DNA of 64,000 nucleotides from Methanobacteriota archaeon (GCA_016841265.1 JAENZL010000002.1:71009-135008), one strand, 5' to 3'. Shown: positions 1 through 9,971, counted from the stretch's first letter. The notes: generated by a model not told the origin, from the sequence alone. Program-made: numbers and translations.

Positions 1-55
1 ATCTTCAACTCATCTTCAACTCATCTTCAACTCATCTTCAACTCATCTTCAACTC
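1..55. repeat. 11-bp tandem repeat, five copies
   Basis: The unit atcttcaactc is repeated five times without a mismatch at the left edge of the window. It may continue outside. Nothing indicates coding. It is the first of many short tandem repeats found in the spacers of this window. Confidence 0.9.
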
Positions 56-272
56 TTTTTCATTGTTTATTCCAGGTCTTTATTTTCAGGTTTGTACCTG
101 CCTTGAAAGCGCTTGCAGATAACCTTATATACTGGCAGTTTCATGTAAAGGAACTCATCAGTATGTACTGTAAAGAAGCTCCTTTTGAGAGCTGCTCCTG
201 AGTTTTCGCATATTCATTTATGGGTATTCGACCTGGGGCTACAGGATGCTGTTTACATCTTGGAGGATGTAT

Positions 273-728
273 ATGGTAGAAGAACATAACGAAGAACTAA
301 GGCATCTTGTTCGTATCATGAATACCGACTTGCAGGGGTCTCGACCCGTGCAGTATGCTTTGACTGGTCTTCCCGGAATTGGGAGGCGTACTGCAAAGCT
401 CATTGCAAAGGGAGCAGAGGTTGACCCCGATGCTGTACTTGGATACCTGCCCGACGAGGACGTTGTAAAACTCGACGCTGCAATAGGGAATTTCGAGGCA
501 AATGTCCCGGCCTGGATGCTGAACAGGCGAAAGGATCCCACCAGCGGAGAAGACAAGCACCTGCTTGGAACGGATATCGTCTTGACCTTCAGAGAGGACA
601 TTAACAACCTGAAGAAGATCCGTGCCTACAGAGGTCTCAGACACGAGAGAGGCCTTAAAGTAAGGGGACAGAGGACAAAATCCACCGGCCGCCGCGGTTC
701 AACCGTTGGGGTTAGCAGGAAAAAGTGA
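273..728 (+). CDS. rps13: 30S ribosomal protein S13 (archaeal uS13)
   Basis: This 151-residue protein binds the head of the small ribosomal subunit near the A- and P-site tRNAs. The helix-two-turn-helix stretch [15 protein letters not shown] near residues 30-45 and the basic C-terminal tail [19 protein letters not shown] are family hallmarks, and the length is normal for archaea. The frame is open from 246, but GGAGG at 262-266 lies six bases before the ATG at 273, which gives the usual MVEEHNEEL start. It is the first gene of the S13-S4-S11-rpoD operon, with only 23 bases before the next gene. The 217 bases between the opening repeat and this gene hold no gene I can recognise. Confidence 0.97.
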   Translation: MVEEHNEELRHLVRIMNTDLQGSRPVQYALTGLPGIGRRTAKLIAKGAEVDPDAVLGYLPDEDVVKLDAAIGNFEANVPAWMLNRRKDPTSGEDKHLLGTDIVLTFREDINNLKKIRAYRGLRHERGLKVRGQRTKSTGRRGSTVGVSRKK

Positions 729-751
729 TTTCCTTAGTCGAGGTGACATAA

Positions 752-1803
<1,052 letters not shown>

Positions 1804-1875
1804 GCGAAAAGCAAAACCTTCAAATTTTTTCTTTTTTTGAAGGTATAATAAGGAAAATAAGGGAAATTAAGGTAT

Positions 1876-2676
1876 ATGACGATGGAAGTAGACATTCTGG
1901 AGTTATCGGACAGATCTGCAAAGTTTGTGCTTTCAAAGGTCGGCATGGCTTTTGCTAACGGCATTCGGCGGGCTATGATCGCCGATGTCCCTACCCTTGC
2001 GATCGAGTACGTAAATCTCTACGACAACACCTCCGTACTCTATGACGAGCAGCTGGCTCTCCGTCTGTCCTTAATCCCGCTTGTAACAGACATTGAGACG
2101 TATGTGCCTCAAGCCGAGTGCACGGTTTGCGGAGGCGAAGGCTGCCCTGCCTGTGAGGTCTCCCTTACCCTGAGTTCCGAAGGTCCGGCGATCGTTCATT
2201 CCGGAGATCTTATCTCTTCCGACCCTATGGTTCAGGCCGCAGATGCTAACATCTCGATCGTCGAGCTGAAGAAGGGACAGAAACTCGTGCTCGAGGCCAT
2301 AGCTCATATGGGCTACGGCAGGGATAGCGTGAAGTGGCAGGCAGGCATTGCATGCGGTTATAAGAACATGCCGATTATAAGCGTAGAGAACTGTGACGCC
2401 TGTGGACATTGTGCGGCGGAATGCCCCAAGAGCATCATCCGGATCGAAGAATCCGGGGCAATGGTCCCCGAAGAGGATCTTCTCAAGTGTTCTCTTTGCA
2501 GACTCTGTGAAAAGGTATGTGACATCAACGCCATCAAGGTCAACTACGATGAAAACGCTTTTGTCTTTACCATGGAATCCGATGGTTCCTATACCGCCAG
2601 AGACCTCATATTGCACGCCTCTGACGTGGTTAAAGGCAAAGCCGAAGGACTTCTCAGTATCCTGGATCAGCTCTGA
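1876..2676 (+). CDS. rpoD: DNA-directed RNA polymerase subunit D with two [4Fe-4S] motifs
   Basis: RpoD is the archaeal counterpart of bacterial alpha and eukaryotic Rpb3; it pairs with RpoL to start polymerase assembly. The 266-residue protein begins with the dimerisation domain (SKVGMAFANGIRRAM near residue 20). A cysteine cluster CTVCGGEGCPAC follows near residue 80. An inserted ferredoxin-like domain carries CDACGHCAAECP and CSLCRLCEKVC at about residues 174-216, so two cubane clusters are expected, as known for Methanosarcina RpoD. The ATG at 1876 or the one at 1882 could be used; no strong ribosome-binding site decides between them. Confidence 0.96.
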   Translation: MTMEVDILELSDRSAKFVLSKVGMAFANGIRRAMIADVPTLAIEYVNLYDNTSVLYDEQLALRLSLIPLVTDIETYVPQAECTVCGGEGCPACEVSLTLSSEGPAIVHSGDLISSDPMVQAADANISIVELKKGQKLVLEAIAHMGYGRDSVKWQAGIACGYKNMPIISVENCDACGHCAAECPKSIIRIEESGAMVPEEDLLKCSLCRLCEKVCDINAIKVNYDENAFVFTMESDGSYTARDLILHASDVVKGKAEGLLSILDQL

Positions 2677-2750
2677 GCCCGTGCTCTAAGAGCTGGTTCA
2701 TATCCTTTTCCGGGGTCGGTAGAGTATATGCTATCTGATTACTCTCCTAT

Positions 2751-2778
2751 CCCGGAAATCCTGATGTTTCCGGGGGTT
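2751..2778 (+). terminator. Hairpin downstream of rpoD, possible terminator or processing site
   Basis: CCCGGAAA (2751-2758) and TTTCCGGG (2767-2774) form an eight-base-pair stem with an eight-base loop, followed by GGTTTTC. It lies 75 bases after the rpoD stop. The T run is short, so it may protect or process the 3' end instead of terminating transcription. Confidence 0.4.
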
Positions 2779-2886
2779 TTCAGAAACTATTAGAAGCCTT
2801 TAGGGGCTCTGAACACCTCCTGGATTATTCAGTTCCCTGCGGAGTCTTCCACCAATTATTATTACCGTTCCTCACGGCTCGAAATC

Positions 2887-2897
2887 TTTATATATAA
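2887..2897 (+). promoter_or_regulatory. TATA-like box upstream of tRNA-Leu
   Basis: TTTATATATAA lies about 53 bases before the first tRNA-Leu. With usual archaeal spacing it would start a transcript near 2920, giving a short 5' leader. No equally clear box precedes the second tRNA copy, so the two may be co-transcribed. Confidence 0.45.
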
Positions 2898-2949
2898 TCG
2901 TTGATATTGTGAGGGAGTGCAAGGCGCGTGCTGCGCCAAAGATCGAAAA

Positions 2950-3034
2950 GCGAGGGTTGCCCAGCCAGGTCAAAGGCGCTAGGTTGAGGGCCTAGTCTTG
3001 TAGGAGTTCGTGGGTTCGAATCCCATCCCTCGCA
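2950..3034 (+). tRNA. tRNA-Leu (anticodon GAG), first copy
   Basis: An 85-nucleotide class II tRNA. The acceptor stem is GCGAGGG paired with CCCTCGC (3027-3033), with discriminator A at 3034. The anticodon stem CTAGG/CCTAG encloses the loop TTGAGGG, so the anticodon is GAG (leucine, CUY codons). A long variable arm and a T-loop GGTTCGAATCC follow. The next bases are CCA, so this copy happens to encode its 3' end. In archaea a tRNA-Leu usually stands between rpoD and rpl18e, so this is probably the original copy. Confidence 0.95.
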
Positions 3035-3145
3035 CCAAACTTTCTTTGAAGTGTTGTTTATTCTCTTAATACGTTTTTCTTAAAAGCCTTGTTTCAATTA
3101 ATTCACAGTCAGTGTGTCGTCTTCATTAAGGCGCAAAATCGAAGA

Positions 3146-3230
3146 GCGAGGGTTGCCCAGCCAGGTCAAAGGCGCTAGGTTGAGGGCCTAGTCTTGTAGG
3201 AGTTCGTGGGTTCGAATCCCATCCCTCGCA
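3146..3230 (+). tRNA. tRNA-Leu (anticodon GAG), second copy
   Basis: Identical over all 85 bases to the copy 196 bases upstream, but the bases after the discriminator are CTA, so CCA is not encoded. The similarity extends beyond the gene: a GCGCAAA-ATCGAA-type stretch precedes both copies and AAACTTTCTTTGAAGTGTT follows both. This shows a recent tandem duplication of roughly 196 bp and not an independent isoacceptor. Confidence 0.95.
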
Positions 3231-3762
3231 CTAAACTTTCTTTGAAGTGTTATTCTTTCTCAAAATACATTTTTTCATAACTCTTATCTCAATTCATTCA
3301 CAGTCTGCGTAATTTGTTTTTTTGGTAATTGTTAACTCAAAAAGACGCAACGCTCTTTTGCAGACTCTCCGAAAAATAGCTTTTTACAATGTTGTCCCTC
3401 AAAATTAATATCCCATTTGATTTTTGATGTTTTCTTACTTACTCAGTCCAGCAACGAAATAACCTGTGCAACATATTATTTTGTAACTTTAATTAGCGAC
3501 CGTTATCTTGAAAATCAAGATGTCCACTCGGAAATATGCAGAAGGTGTTCTGTGACAAGTCCTCAATACCTTGTCTAATCCTTCATCCTCAATGTAAATC
3601 AGCCAATCAGCTTCAAACAGATTACATTTTTTCCGACGTATTCGGGGCTTATCGGGACCCTCTATAAATATAAATGGTTTTTATAATAATATTTTCCGAT
3701 ATATTTGGAAAACTATTTATTAAGTAACTCTCTCTTAAAATAAAAAAAGAGGTAGAATCGCC
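3231..3762. other. Spacer between tRNA-Leu and queD
   Basis: No gene is seen in these 530 AT-rich bases. The beginning repeats the downstream flank of the first tRNA. A TATA-like TATAAATATAAA at 3663-3674 and a second AT-rich stretch near 3709 are possible queD promoter elements. A purine-rich AAAGAGGTAG just before the queD ATG may be the ribosome-binding site. The rpl18e-rpl13-rps9 genes expected here in many euryarchaea are missing. Confidence 0.6.
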
Positions 3763-4137
3763 ATGTTTGAGTTAAAAATTGTTACCTATTTCGCAGCTGC
3801 CCATCAGCTTAAGATGGTAGCCAAAAAGTGTGAAAACCTGCACGGACACAACTGGAAGCTTGAAATTTGTGTGGCCGGGGAAGCCCTCAATGATGCCGGA
3901 ATACTGGTGGACTTTGGAGAATTAAAGCAGCATGTAGCTGAAATCATGACGACACTGGATCATAAGTTTTTAAATGAACTGGACTACTTTGATGACCATA
4001 CTCCCCCGTCTTCGGAAAATATTGCCCTGTATGTTGCAAACTCCCTTCAAACCATACTCAACGACACTGAAGCCAATGTTACCCGTGTCACAGCCTGGGA
4101 ATCTGAGAATGCCTGTGCAACATATCTAATGACTTAA
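3763..4137 (+). CDS. queD: 6-carboxy-tetrahydropterin synthase (QueD/PTPS family)
   Basis: A 124-residue member of the 6-pyruvoyl-tetrahydropterin synthase family. QueD makes 6-carboxytetrahydropterin from 7,8-dihydroneopterin triphosphate, a step towards preQ0 and archaeosine in archaeal tRNA. Zinc ligands are visible as His14 (AAAHQL) and His27/His29 (LHGHNW). Cys23 in KKCENLHGH matches the catalytic Cys of the CxxxHGH motif typical of QueD. LDHKFLN near residue 68 and AWESENA near residue 113 supply the other catalytic residues. No queC, queE or tgt is next to it. A pterin synthase role remains possible. Confidence 0.88.
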   Translation: MFELKIVTYFAAAHQLKMVAKKCENLHGHNWKLEICVAGEALNDAGILVDFGELKQHVAEIMTTLDHKFLNELDYFDDHTPPSSENIALYVANSLQTILNDTEANVTRVTAWESENACATYLMT

Positions 4138-4251
4138 TCCTTCGTCTCCCATTTAATTACTGTAATTCTCTTATCCCATTTTTTTCTTTTTTCAATTACT
4201 AGCTGCCGTTTTTCTCTCTTAACGTATTTTCTTCACCAGGAATGTTTTTTT

Positions 4252-4926
4252 TCATGTGTCGCTCCTTTTTTGCATCAAAAGCAGGAACATCATTAATACG
4301 GTCCCAACAATCATGGCTCCCTTCAGGACCGGTAAAACAGGGTAGCCCAGCACCAGATAGCGGGCAAATATGAAAAGCGAGGTTATTGCGTAGAAAGTTC
4401 CCCATTTAAGCAGGTCTGCATGGTCTTTTTTCCCTCCTGAAAAAACAACTTCTGAAAGGGAAGCTCCGAAAAAGACAAGCACCAGAGGCCAGATGATCTG
4501 GTCCAACCCGTACTTTACGGACGCATCAAGATAAACAATGTATGCGAAGATTGCAATAGCAAGAATGATCCGGGACTTTTGCCCCGAGGCTGAACACCTG
4601 GATTTTCCTTTTTCAGGTGACCCTGATTGAAAAATGTAGCCAATTATTGAGAAGATCGAAGAGTCGATCAGGCCCTCTTTTTTCCTGTACCTGACCATGA
4701 GTGAGAAGTGGACTGCTGTTATAAGAAAGGCCAGAAGAATAGTTTCAATCCCCCCAATTGAAATATATCCTTTCAAATTCAGGGCCCCAATTGTTAAAAG
4801 GGAAAAAAAGTATACTGCAATTGAACGCCACAATTCTTGTTTCACAATTGGATCCGGTTTCATATTTTTGCTTCCGTACACTTCTTCATCAGATTTATAC
4901 AGTTTTTTCCTTAATGGGTGCTTCAC
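4252..4926 (-). CDS. Membrane protein of unknown function
   Basis: A 224-residue protein that I do not recognise. It starts with about 30 charged residues and then shows roughly six hydrophobic segments, including SIAVYFFSLLTIGALNL, ILLAFLITAVHF, IILAIAIFAYIVYL, IIWPLVLVFFGASL, YAITSLFIFARYLV and GAMIVGTVLMMFLLLM. A short cytoplasmic-looking loop (RYRKKEGLIDS) lies in the middle. The annotated start is GTG at 4926; an ATG at 4863 (MKPDPIVKQE) is an alternative that would remove 21 residues. It is transcribed alone against its neighbours. Confidence 0.65.
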   Translation of the reverse strand: MKHPLRKKLYKSDEEVYGSKNMKPDPIVKQELWRSIAVYFFSLLTIGALNLKGYISIGGIETILLAFLITAVHFSLMVRYRKKEGLIDSSIFSIIGYIFQSGSPEKGKSRCSASGQKSRIILAIAIFAYIVYLDASVKYGLDQIIWPLVLVFFGASLSEVVFSGGKKDHADLLKWGTFYAITSLFIFARYLVLGYPVLPVLKGAMIVGTVLMMFLLLMQKRSDT

Positions 4927-5160
4927 TATTTCATCTTTATGGCACTGTGAAGGAATTTTAGTTTACATCCTGTCAAAGTGTTTCACTCAATGGATGGCGC
5001 AACGGTGAAGAATATGAAATGCAAGGGGTGCATCTTCTTCACGCTTCATGCAAAATATAAAAATGATTAATTTTTATATTAATCAGTATATAATTTATCA
5101 GCATTTATTGCAGGCAAACAAATTGGAAAAAAGGGATTTGAATTCTCGGGGAGTTTACAA

Positions 5161-6555
5161 ATGTCATTCAATGATAAGATGTCTACACGTTCGGAACGCC
5201 GGGAAAAGGGCAAAGCCCTGCGTGAGCAGGTGCCTCGCGACAGCCACGGGGTCTGGGTACCTTCTCCTGACCGTCCCGACCCTGTCAGCCTGCTCCAGAA
5301 GCAGGACAAGGGGCGTCTGGAGCACCTCTTGCCCATCAAGTACGGGCGCATGCTGGAATCGGCCTTTACCTTCCTGCGCGGCTCGGCGGTTGTGATGACA
5401 GCTGACCTGGCTTCAACACCGGTGACGGGGCTGGAGGTAAAGCTTTGCGGGGATGCCCACCTCTTAAACTTCGGGGTCTTTGCAACGCCGGAGCGCCACC
5501 TGGTCTTCGATGTCAACGATTTCGACGAGGTCTTCCCTGGTCCCTGGGAGTGGGACCTCAAACGCCTGGCTGCAAGCGCGGTGGTCGCCGGACGGGATAA
5601 TGGTTTTAGTGACGAGGTGAACCGGAAACTGGCGGAGGCTGTTACCGATGCCTATCGAAATGCCATGATAAAACTCGCCCGGGCTCCCGCCCTTGACGTG
5701 TGGTATTTCCACGTGGATGTGGATAAGGTCCTCGAGGTCTTTGATCGTTCCTCCAGGGGGGCTAGAAAGAGCGCCCGGAAGATGGTCAAGAAGGCTCGTG
5801 GGCATACGCACGAGCAGACCCTGGAAAAACTCACCGAGGTAGTTGACGGGCGGCGGCGGATCCTCAACGACCCTCCGCTCCTGGTGCGGCTGAGCGAGCT
5901 GCTGACCGAGGAACAGAAAGCCCAGATGACCGCGCAGGATGTAGAAAAGATGTGGCTGGACTATCTTGCCAGTCTTCCCGTAGAGCGGCGCCTGCTTCTG
6001 TCGCGTTTCCAGATTTCGGGCGTGGCCTTGCGGGTGGGCGGCGTTGGCAGTGTCGGTACGCGCTGTTTTATCGCCCTGCTGGAAGGAGGTGCTGAAGGTG
6101 ATGCACTGATCCTGCAGCTGAAAGAGGCAGGACCGTCGGTCCTGGAGCCTTACCTCCCAAAAAGGGACTATGGAAATCATGCGGAACGTGTGGTAGTGGG
6201 ACAGCGGCTGATGCAGGCTGCAAGTGACATCTTCCTGGGCTGGCACGAGAGCCCGTTGAGTGGCGTCCAGTACTACTGGCGCCAGCTGAAAGACATGAAG
6301 GGCTCAATCAACGTAGCCACCCTGGACGAAGCCGGCCTGGAGACCTATCTGAAGGTGTGCAGTGTCTGCCTTGCCCGGGCTCATGCCAGGACAGGGGATG
6401 CATCCGCTATCTCGGGATACATCGGCAAGGGTAACTCCCTTGTAAAGGCTATCGCTAACTTTGCCGTGGCCTACGCCGACCAGAATGAAATCGATTACAA
6501 GGCACTGGTGGAGGCTGTAGAGTCCGGTAAAATTACAGCCGAAAAAGGTATATGA
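5161..6555 (+). CDS. DUF2252 family protein
   Basis: A 464-residue protein matching the DUF2252 pattern, whose biochemical role is not established; the fold is thought to resemble aminoglycoside-phosphotransferase/kinase-like enzymes. Typical blocks are FLRGSAVVMTADLA, KLCGDAHLLNFGVFATPE, VFDVNDFDEVFPGPWEWDLKRLAAS, and DYGNHAERVVVGQRLMQAASDIFLGW further on. These contain the HLxNFG and DxNDFD motifs that look like a nucleotide/metal site. Codons are richer in G and C than in adjacent genes (for example GTAGAGCGGCGCCTGCTTCT near 5980), suggesting transfer. A TATA-like TTTATATTAA lies about 80 bases upstream. Confidence 0.82.
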   Translation: MSFNDKMSTRSERREKGKALREQVPRDSHGVWVPSPDRPDPVSLLQKQDKGRLEHLLPIKYGRMLESAFTFLRGSAVVMTADLASTPVTGLEVKLCGDAHLLNFGVFATPERHLVFDVNDFDEVFPGPWEWDLKRLAASAVVAGRDNGFSDEVNRKLAEAVTDAYRNAMIKLARAPALDVWYFHVDVDKVLEVFDRSSRGARKSARKMVKKARGHTHEQTLEKLTEVVDGRRRILNDPPLLVRLSELLTEEQKAQMTAQDVEKMWLDYLASLPVERRLLLSRFQISGVALRVGGVGSVGTRCFIALLEGGAEGDALILQLKEAGPSVLEPYLPKRDYGNHAERVVVGQRLMQAASDIFLGWHESPLSGVQYYWRQLKDMKGSINVATLDEAGLETYLKVCSVCLARAHARTGDASAISGYIGKGNSLVKAIANFAVAYADQNEIDYKALVEAVESGKITAEKGI

Positions 6556-6729
6556 GTGGTGTTTTTGTCCTGCCAGCCGGGGACATGACAATCAGGATGT
6601 CGGTCAGGTGGGGGGTGCACGGGTGATAACCTGCCTGCCCGCCCCCGCCAGCTACAGGACTCCGTATTTCAACGCTTTGTGCGATGTTTTAATTTTTAAT
6701 TTCCGGTCATTTCACTGTTGTTTTTTCGG

Positions 6730-7248
6730 TCATTTCACGGTTGCTTTCTTGTATTCTTTTTCCAGTTCTACGTACTCTGCCGCATTTTTTTCTATGCCTT
6801 CAATCTCTGCTTCGTTCGTTTCCCTTCTTGCCGCAGCCGGAACCCCGATAATGAGACTGTTTTCAGGGAATTTCTTCCCCTGTGACACAAGCGCATTTGC
6901 CCCGACAATGGAATTTTTCCCGATCTCAGCCCCGTTCAGGACTGTTGCATTCATTCCGATCAGCACGTTATTTGCTATTTTGCACCCGTGAAGTACCGCT
7001 CCGTGCCCGACTGTCACGTTGTCTCCTATCTCAACCTTTTCATGGGTGTCTACATGAATAACCGCGTTATCCTGAATGCTTGTCCGGTTTCCGATCTTTA
7101 TTCGGTTTTCATCCCCTCGAATCACCGCATTAAACCAGACGCTTGAAAAATCCCCTATCTCGACGTTTCCTATTATGTCCGCAGAATCCGCAACAAAAGC
7201 TGTCCCGGAGATTTTTGGGGTCTTGCCTTTAAACTCCATCATCGTCAT
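6730..7248 (-). CDS. Gamma-class carbonic anhydrase-like hexapeptide protein (CamH/YrdA type)
   Basis: A left-handed beta-helix protein of about 172 residues built from hexapeptide repeats (IGNVEIGDFSSVWFNAVIRGDENRIKIG split through residues 25-55). The metal-binding histidines of the gamma carbonic anhydrase family are visible in AVIHVDTHEKV and VGHGAVLHGC. It lacks the acidic loop of the archetypal Cam enzyme, so it fits the CamH branch; whether it hydrates CO2 is not shown by sequence. The frame is open to 7275, but GGTGGAG immediately before 7248 favours the MTMMEFKGK start. A C-terminal helix (EIEGIEKNAAEYVELEKEY) is typical. Confidence 0.85.
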   Translation of the reverse strand: MTMMEFKGKTPKISGTAFVADSADIIGNVEIGDFSSVWFNAVIRGDENRIKIGNRTSIQDNAVIHVDTHEKVEIGDNVTVGHGAVLHGCKIANNVLIGMNATVLNGAEIGKNSIVGANALVSQGKKFPENSLIIGVPAAARRETNEAEIEGIEKNAAEYVELEKEYKKATVK

Positions 7249-7524
7249 TGTCTCTCCACCTGTAAATTCCTTCATAAGTTTATTCTCATTCGATTTTCAG
7301 CTCATCCGCTGCCTGATCAGGTATTCTACTGCCCGATAAGGCATAGCCATTGCAATTATCCGGATAATTATATGCAGGGCAATTAGATACCTGTTGCCGA
7401 TTCCAAATTTTTGTATGGGAATAAGTTCCTCTATTGATATGAAAAACACGTAACATTCTAAAATTATTTTTATTTATGCAATGTTAAGAAATATTTTTAT
7501 TTTTTAAAATACTTTGTACAGACC

Positions 7525-7881
7525 ATGGGTGTAAAAAATACTGGTGTGAGTAACATAGACTTTGATGCTTTGGGCAATGTGCTGCTTGAACTTGACTCTC
7601 AGATTACCGAGGTTTTAGCAGCTCTTAATTTCAACAGGGAAATTAGAAAGGAGGCCTGTTTTGATATACACAGCAGGGCACTCTTTCTTTTATTGAAAGG
7701 TCGCGACTACCTCAAATCGGAAGATCCCGAAAATTTTGAAAAACTAAGGGACAATTTACTGGACTTTGAACTGGATGAGGACCCCAGTACAGGCCTTATT
7801 AAAGACCTCGTTTTATACACTATTTATCTGAGAGATGTCCTTAACAGGGGATGCCGCCTTCACAGGGATGTAAATGAATAA
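7525..7881 (+). CDS. Small helical protein of unknown function
   Basis: A 118-residue acidic soluble protein with no motif that I recognise. The predicted content is mainly helix: SNIDFDALGNVLLELDSQITEVLAALNF, then EACFDIHSRALFLLLKGRDYL and KLRDNLLDFELDEDPSTG, ending with DLVLYTIYLRDVLNRGCRLH. There is no signal peptide. The ATG follows a long AT-rich promoter-like stretch (7440-7510) without a clear Shine-Dalgarno site, so translation from a short leader is possible. It stands alone, ahead of the hyp operon, which runs towards it. Confidence 0.6.
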   Translation: MGVKNTGVSNIDFDALGNVLLELDSQITEVLAALNFNREIRKEACFDIHSRALFLLLKGRDYLKSEDPENFEKLRDNLLDFELDEDPSTGLIKDLVLYTIYLRDVLNRGCRLHRDVNE

Positions 7882-8002
7882 TAAAATGAGATACTTGTAA
7901 ATATATTGTTTAGAGCTAAGCGCATATAATCGGGGAAATCTCCTGAGGCATCTTCGGGAAGATCCTCGGGAAAAATCTCCCCGGCGTCCTGGGGAATGTT
8001 CG

Positions 8003-8041
8003 CCGGAACATAATCCACCGGAACATAATCCACCGGAACAT
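8003..8041. repeat. 15-bp tandem repeat between hypE and the 7.5-kb gene
   Basis: The unit ccggaacataatcca occurs twice in full and once partially. It lies in the spacer where two converging genes end and shows no coding capacity. The flanking bases contain related GGGAAGATC/GGGAAAAATC segments. Confidence 0.7.
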
Positions 8042-8074
8042 CGGCCACTTATAATATCTTCAATATTTTCAATT

Positions 8075-9127
8075 TTAGCACACGCGCGGAATGGGATCAC
8101 CTGCAGGCACATCCACGTAACGCATGCCGCCAAAGCGGTTCCTGAGGACAACTTCTCCTTTGTTTTCGGCGCTCACTTCTCCTATGACTGCCGCATCTTT
8201 TCCGTAGGGGTGTTTTTTCAGGATTTCCAGCACTTTTTCTTCGAAGCCGGCTTTTACCCCTATCACGGCTTTTCCTTCGTTTGCGACTTCCAGGGGGTCG
8301 AGGCCCAGCATTTCGCAGGCTGCGGAGACCGCGGGCTTGAAGGGGATGTCTTCTTCTTCCAGAATGATTCCGGCTTCGCTCTTTTCCGCCATCTCGTTCA
8401 GGGCGTTTGCAAGCCCCCCGCGGGTCGGGTCTTTCATGGCGGTTATGACCGCTGCTCCTTCGGGGGTTTTGAGCTCAAGGAGGGGCTCTATGAGCTTCCA
8501 GAGTGGTGCGGAATCCGATACAAGGTCGGTATCGAAGTCAAAGCCTTCCCTGTGAGCCATAAGGGAAATCCCGTGGTCGCCTATGGTTCCCGTGACCAGG
8601 ATTTTGTCTCCCCGGGAAAGCCCTGAGTCCCTTACGGGTTTTTCTGCTGCGGTTATCCCGAGCCCTGCGGTGTTCAGGATGATCGAATCAAGAGCGGCCT
8701 TTTCCACGGTCTTGGTATCCCCCGTGATGATCGGGACGTCAGCTTCGGCTGCCGTGCTGGCCATGGTCTTGATGATTGTTTCAAAGTCGTCCATGGGAAA
8801 ACCTTCGGGTACAATGACCGCACAGGTCAGGGCAAGGGGTTTTGCCCCCATCATCGTCAGGTCGTTGATTGTGCCTGCAACGGCTAACCTGCCTATGTTC
8901 GTTTCCGGGAAAAAAGCAGGGATTATCACATGGCTGTCCGTGGTCAGGACCAGTTCGGAATTCGAATCAAAATTTTCAAGTTTGACCGTGGAGCCGTCGT
9001 CCAGGCTCTCGAGCCCCACCGAACCTGTACTCTTGCTGTTGAAGTTTTTCAGGATGATCTCGCCGATCAGGGCCTGCATCACTTCCCCGCCTGCCCCGTG
9101 TTCCAGGGTAATCGTAGTGGACTTCAT
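8075..9127 (-). CDS. hypE: [NiFe]-hydrogenase maturation protein HypE
   Basis: HypE dehydrates the carbamoyl group delivered by HypF to its C-terminal cysteine, yielding the cyanide ligand of the NiFe site. The 350-residue protein has the N-terminal EHGAGG motif, the DDGSTV and TGDTKTVEK segments of the AIR synthase/PurM fold, and KDPTRGGLANALNEMA near residue 235. It ends in PIPRVC, so the essential last cysteine is intact. It is the last gene of a leftward hypCDABE operon. The spacer to hypB is 86 bases. No hypF lies in this window. Confidence 0.96.
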   Translation of the reverse strand: MKSTTITLEHGAGGEVMQALIGEIILKNFNSKSTGSVGLESLDDGSTVKLENFDSNSELVLTTDSHVIIPAFFPETNIGRLAVAGTINDLTMMGAKPLALTCAVIVPEGFPMDDFETIIKTMASTAAEADVPIITGDTKTVEKAALDSIILNTAGLGITAAEKPVRDSGLSRGDKILVTGTIGDHGISLMAHREGFDFDTDLVSDSAPLWKLIEPLLELKTPEGAAVITAMKDPTRGGLANALNEMAEKSEAGIILEEEDIPFKPAVSAACEMLGLDPLEVANEGKAVIGVKAGFEEKVLEILKKHPYGKDAAVIGEVSAENKGEVVLRNRFGGMRYVDVPAGDPIPRVC

Positions 9128-9213
9128 ACTTACCTCTTCTTCAACCTTTTTTTCCGGATTATCTCTTCCTGCTTTCTCCAGGCTCTTTCCCGTCCCATCT
9201 GCTTACTTTTTCC

Positions 9214-9873
9214 TTACCTGCTTTCGAGCCCTGCCTCAAGGGTGGCTACCCACAGGTCAAGGCTTTCCCTGGAATGTTTTGAGGTCAGAAGAATGGGGAC
9301 TTCGGGGTTCAGGGCCTGGATATCTGATACCATCTTTTCCGGGTCAACATCCACGGCTGCCGCAAGGTCTATCTTGTTTATTATCGCAAGTTCGGCGGTC
9401 TTGAAGATCATGGGGTGTTTCAGGATGATATCGTCTCCTTCGGTCACGCTTACGGCGACTATCCTCAGGTGTTCCCCGAGCTTGAAGTCCACAGGGCAGA
9501 TCAGGTTGCCCACGTTTTCGATGATAAGGAGGTCGGTGTTTTTGAGGTCGATTTCTTTCAGGGCTTTTTCGACAATTTTTGCGTCCAGGTGGCATTCCTT
9601 TCCCGTGTTTGCAGGGACAGTCGGCACCTCAAGTTTCCGGAAACGGGAGGCGTCCATCTCTGCAATAACGTCCCCTGCGATCACCGCTATCCTGTATTTG
9701 TCCTTGAGGGCTTTGATGGCTTCCTCGATCAGGGTGGTCTTTCCAGAGCCTATAGCTCCCATGATGTTCACCGCAAGGACTCCGTGCTTGTCAAGGCTCT
9801 TCCGGTTTTTTTCGGCAAGTTTGTCGTTTGCCGCGAAGACGTCGTGTCCCACATTGATTACGTGCATTAACAT
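9214..9873 (-). CDS. hypB: Hydrogenase nickel-insertion GTPase HypB
   Basis: A SIMIBI-class GTPase of 219 residues that works with HypA to load nickel into the hydrogenase large subunit. The P-loop is GAIGSGKTT near residue 40. VIAGDVIAEMDA and the metal-binding loop NTGKECHLDA follow, with LLIIENVGNLICPVDF as Walker B and NKIDLA as the guanine motif. The N-terminus lacks the CxxCGC nickel motif and histidine stretch of some bacterial HypB proteins, as is common in archaea. MLMHVINVGHDV has two possible starts (9873 or 9867). Confidence 0.96.
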   Translation of the reverse strand: MLMHVINVGHDVFAANDKLAEKNRKSLDKHGVLAVNIMGAIGSGKTTLIEEAIKALKDKYRIAVIAGDVIAEMDASRFRKLEVPTVPANTGKECHLDAKIVEKALKEIDLKNTDLLIIENVGNLICPVDFKLGEHLRIVAVSVTEGDDIILKHPMIFKTAELAIINKIDLAAAVDVDPEKMVSDIQALNPEVPILLTSKHSRESLDLWVATLEAGLESR

Positions 9874-9971
9874 GAATACTCACTTCTCAAAATTATGTAT
9901 AATCGATTTATTTGTAAATATTGTTTTTTAAAAATCGTTTGTGGATGAAAATAACTTTGAAATTATAATTA

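Noticed and set aside
3231-3762. A preQ-type riboswitch in front of queD
   Set aside because: No stem-loop arrangement resembling a known preQ1 aptamer could be seen, and the region is simply AT-rich with TATA-like boxes.
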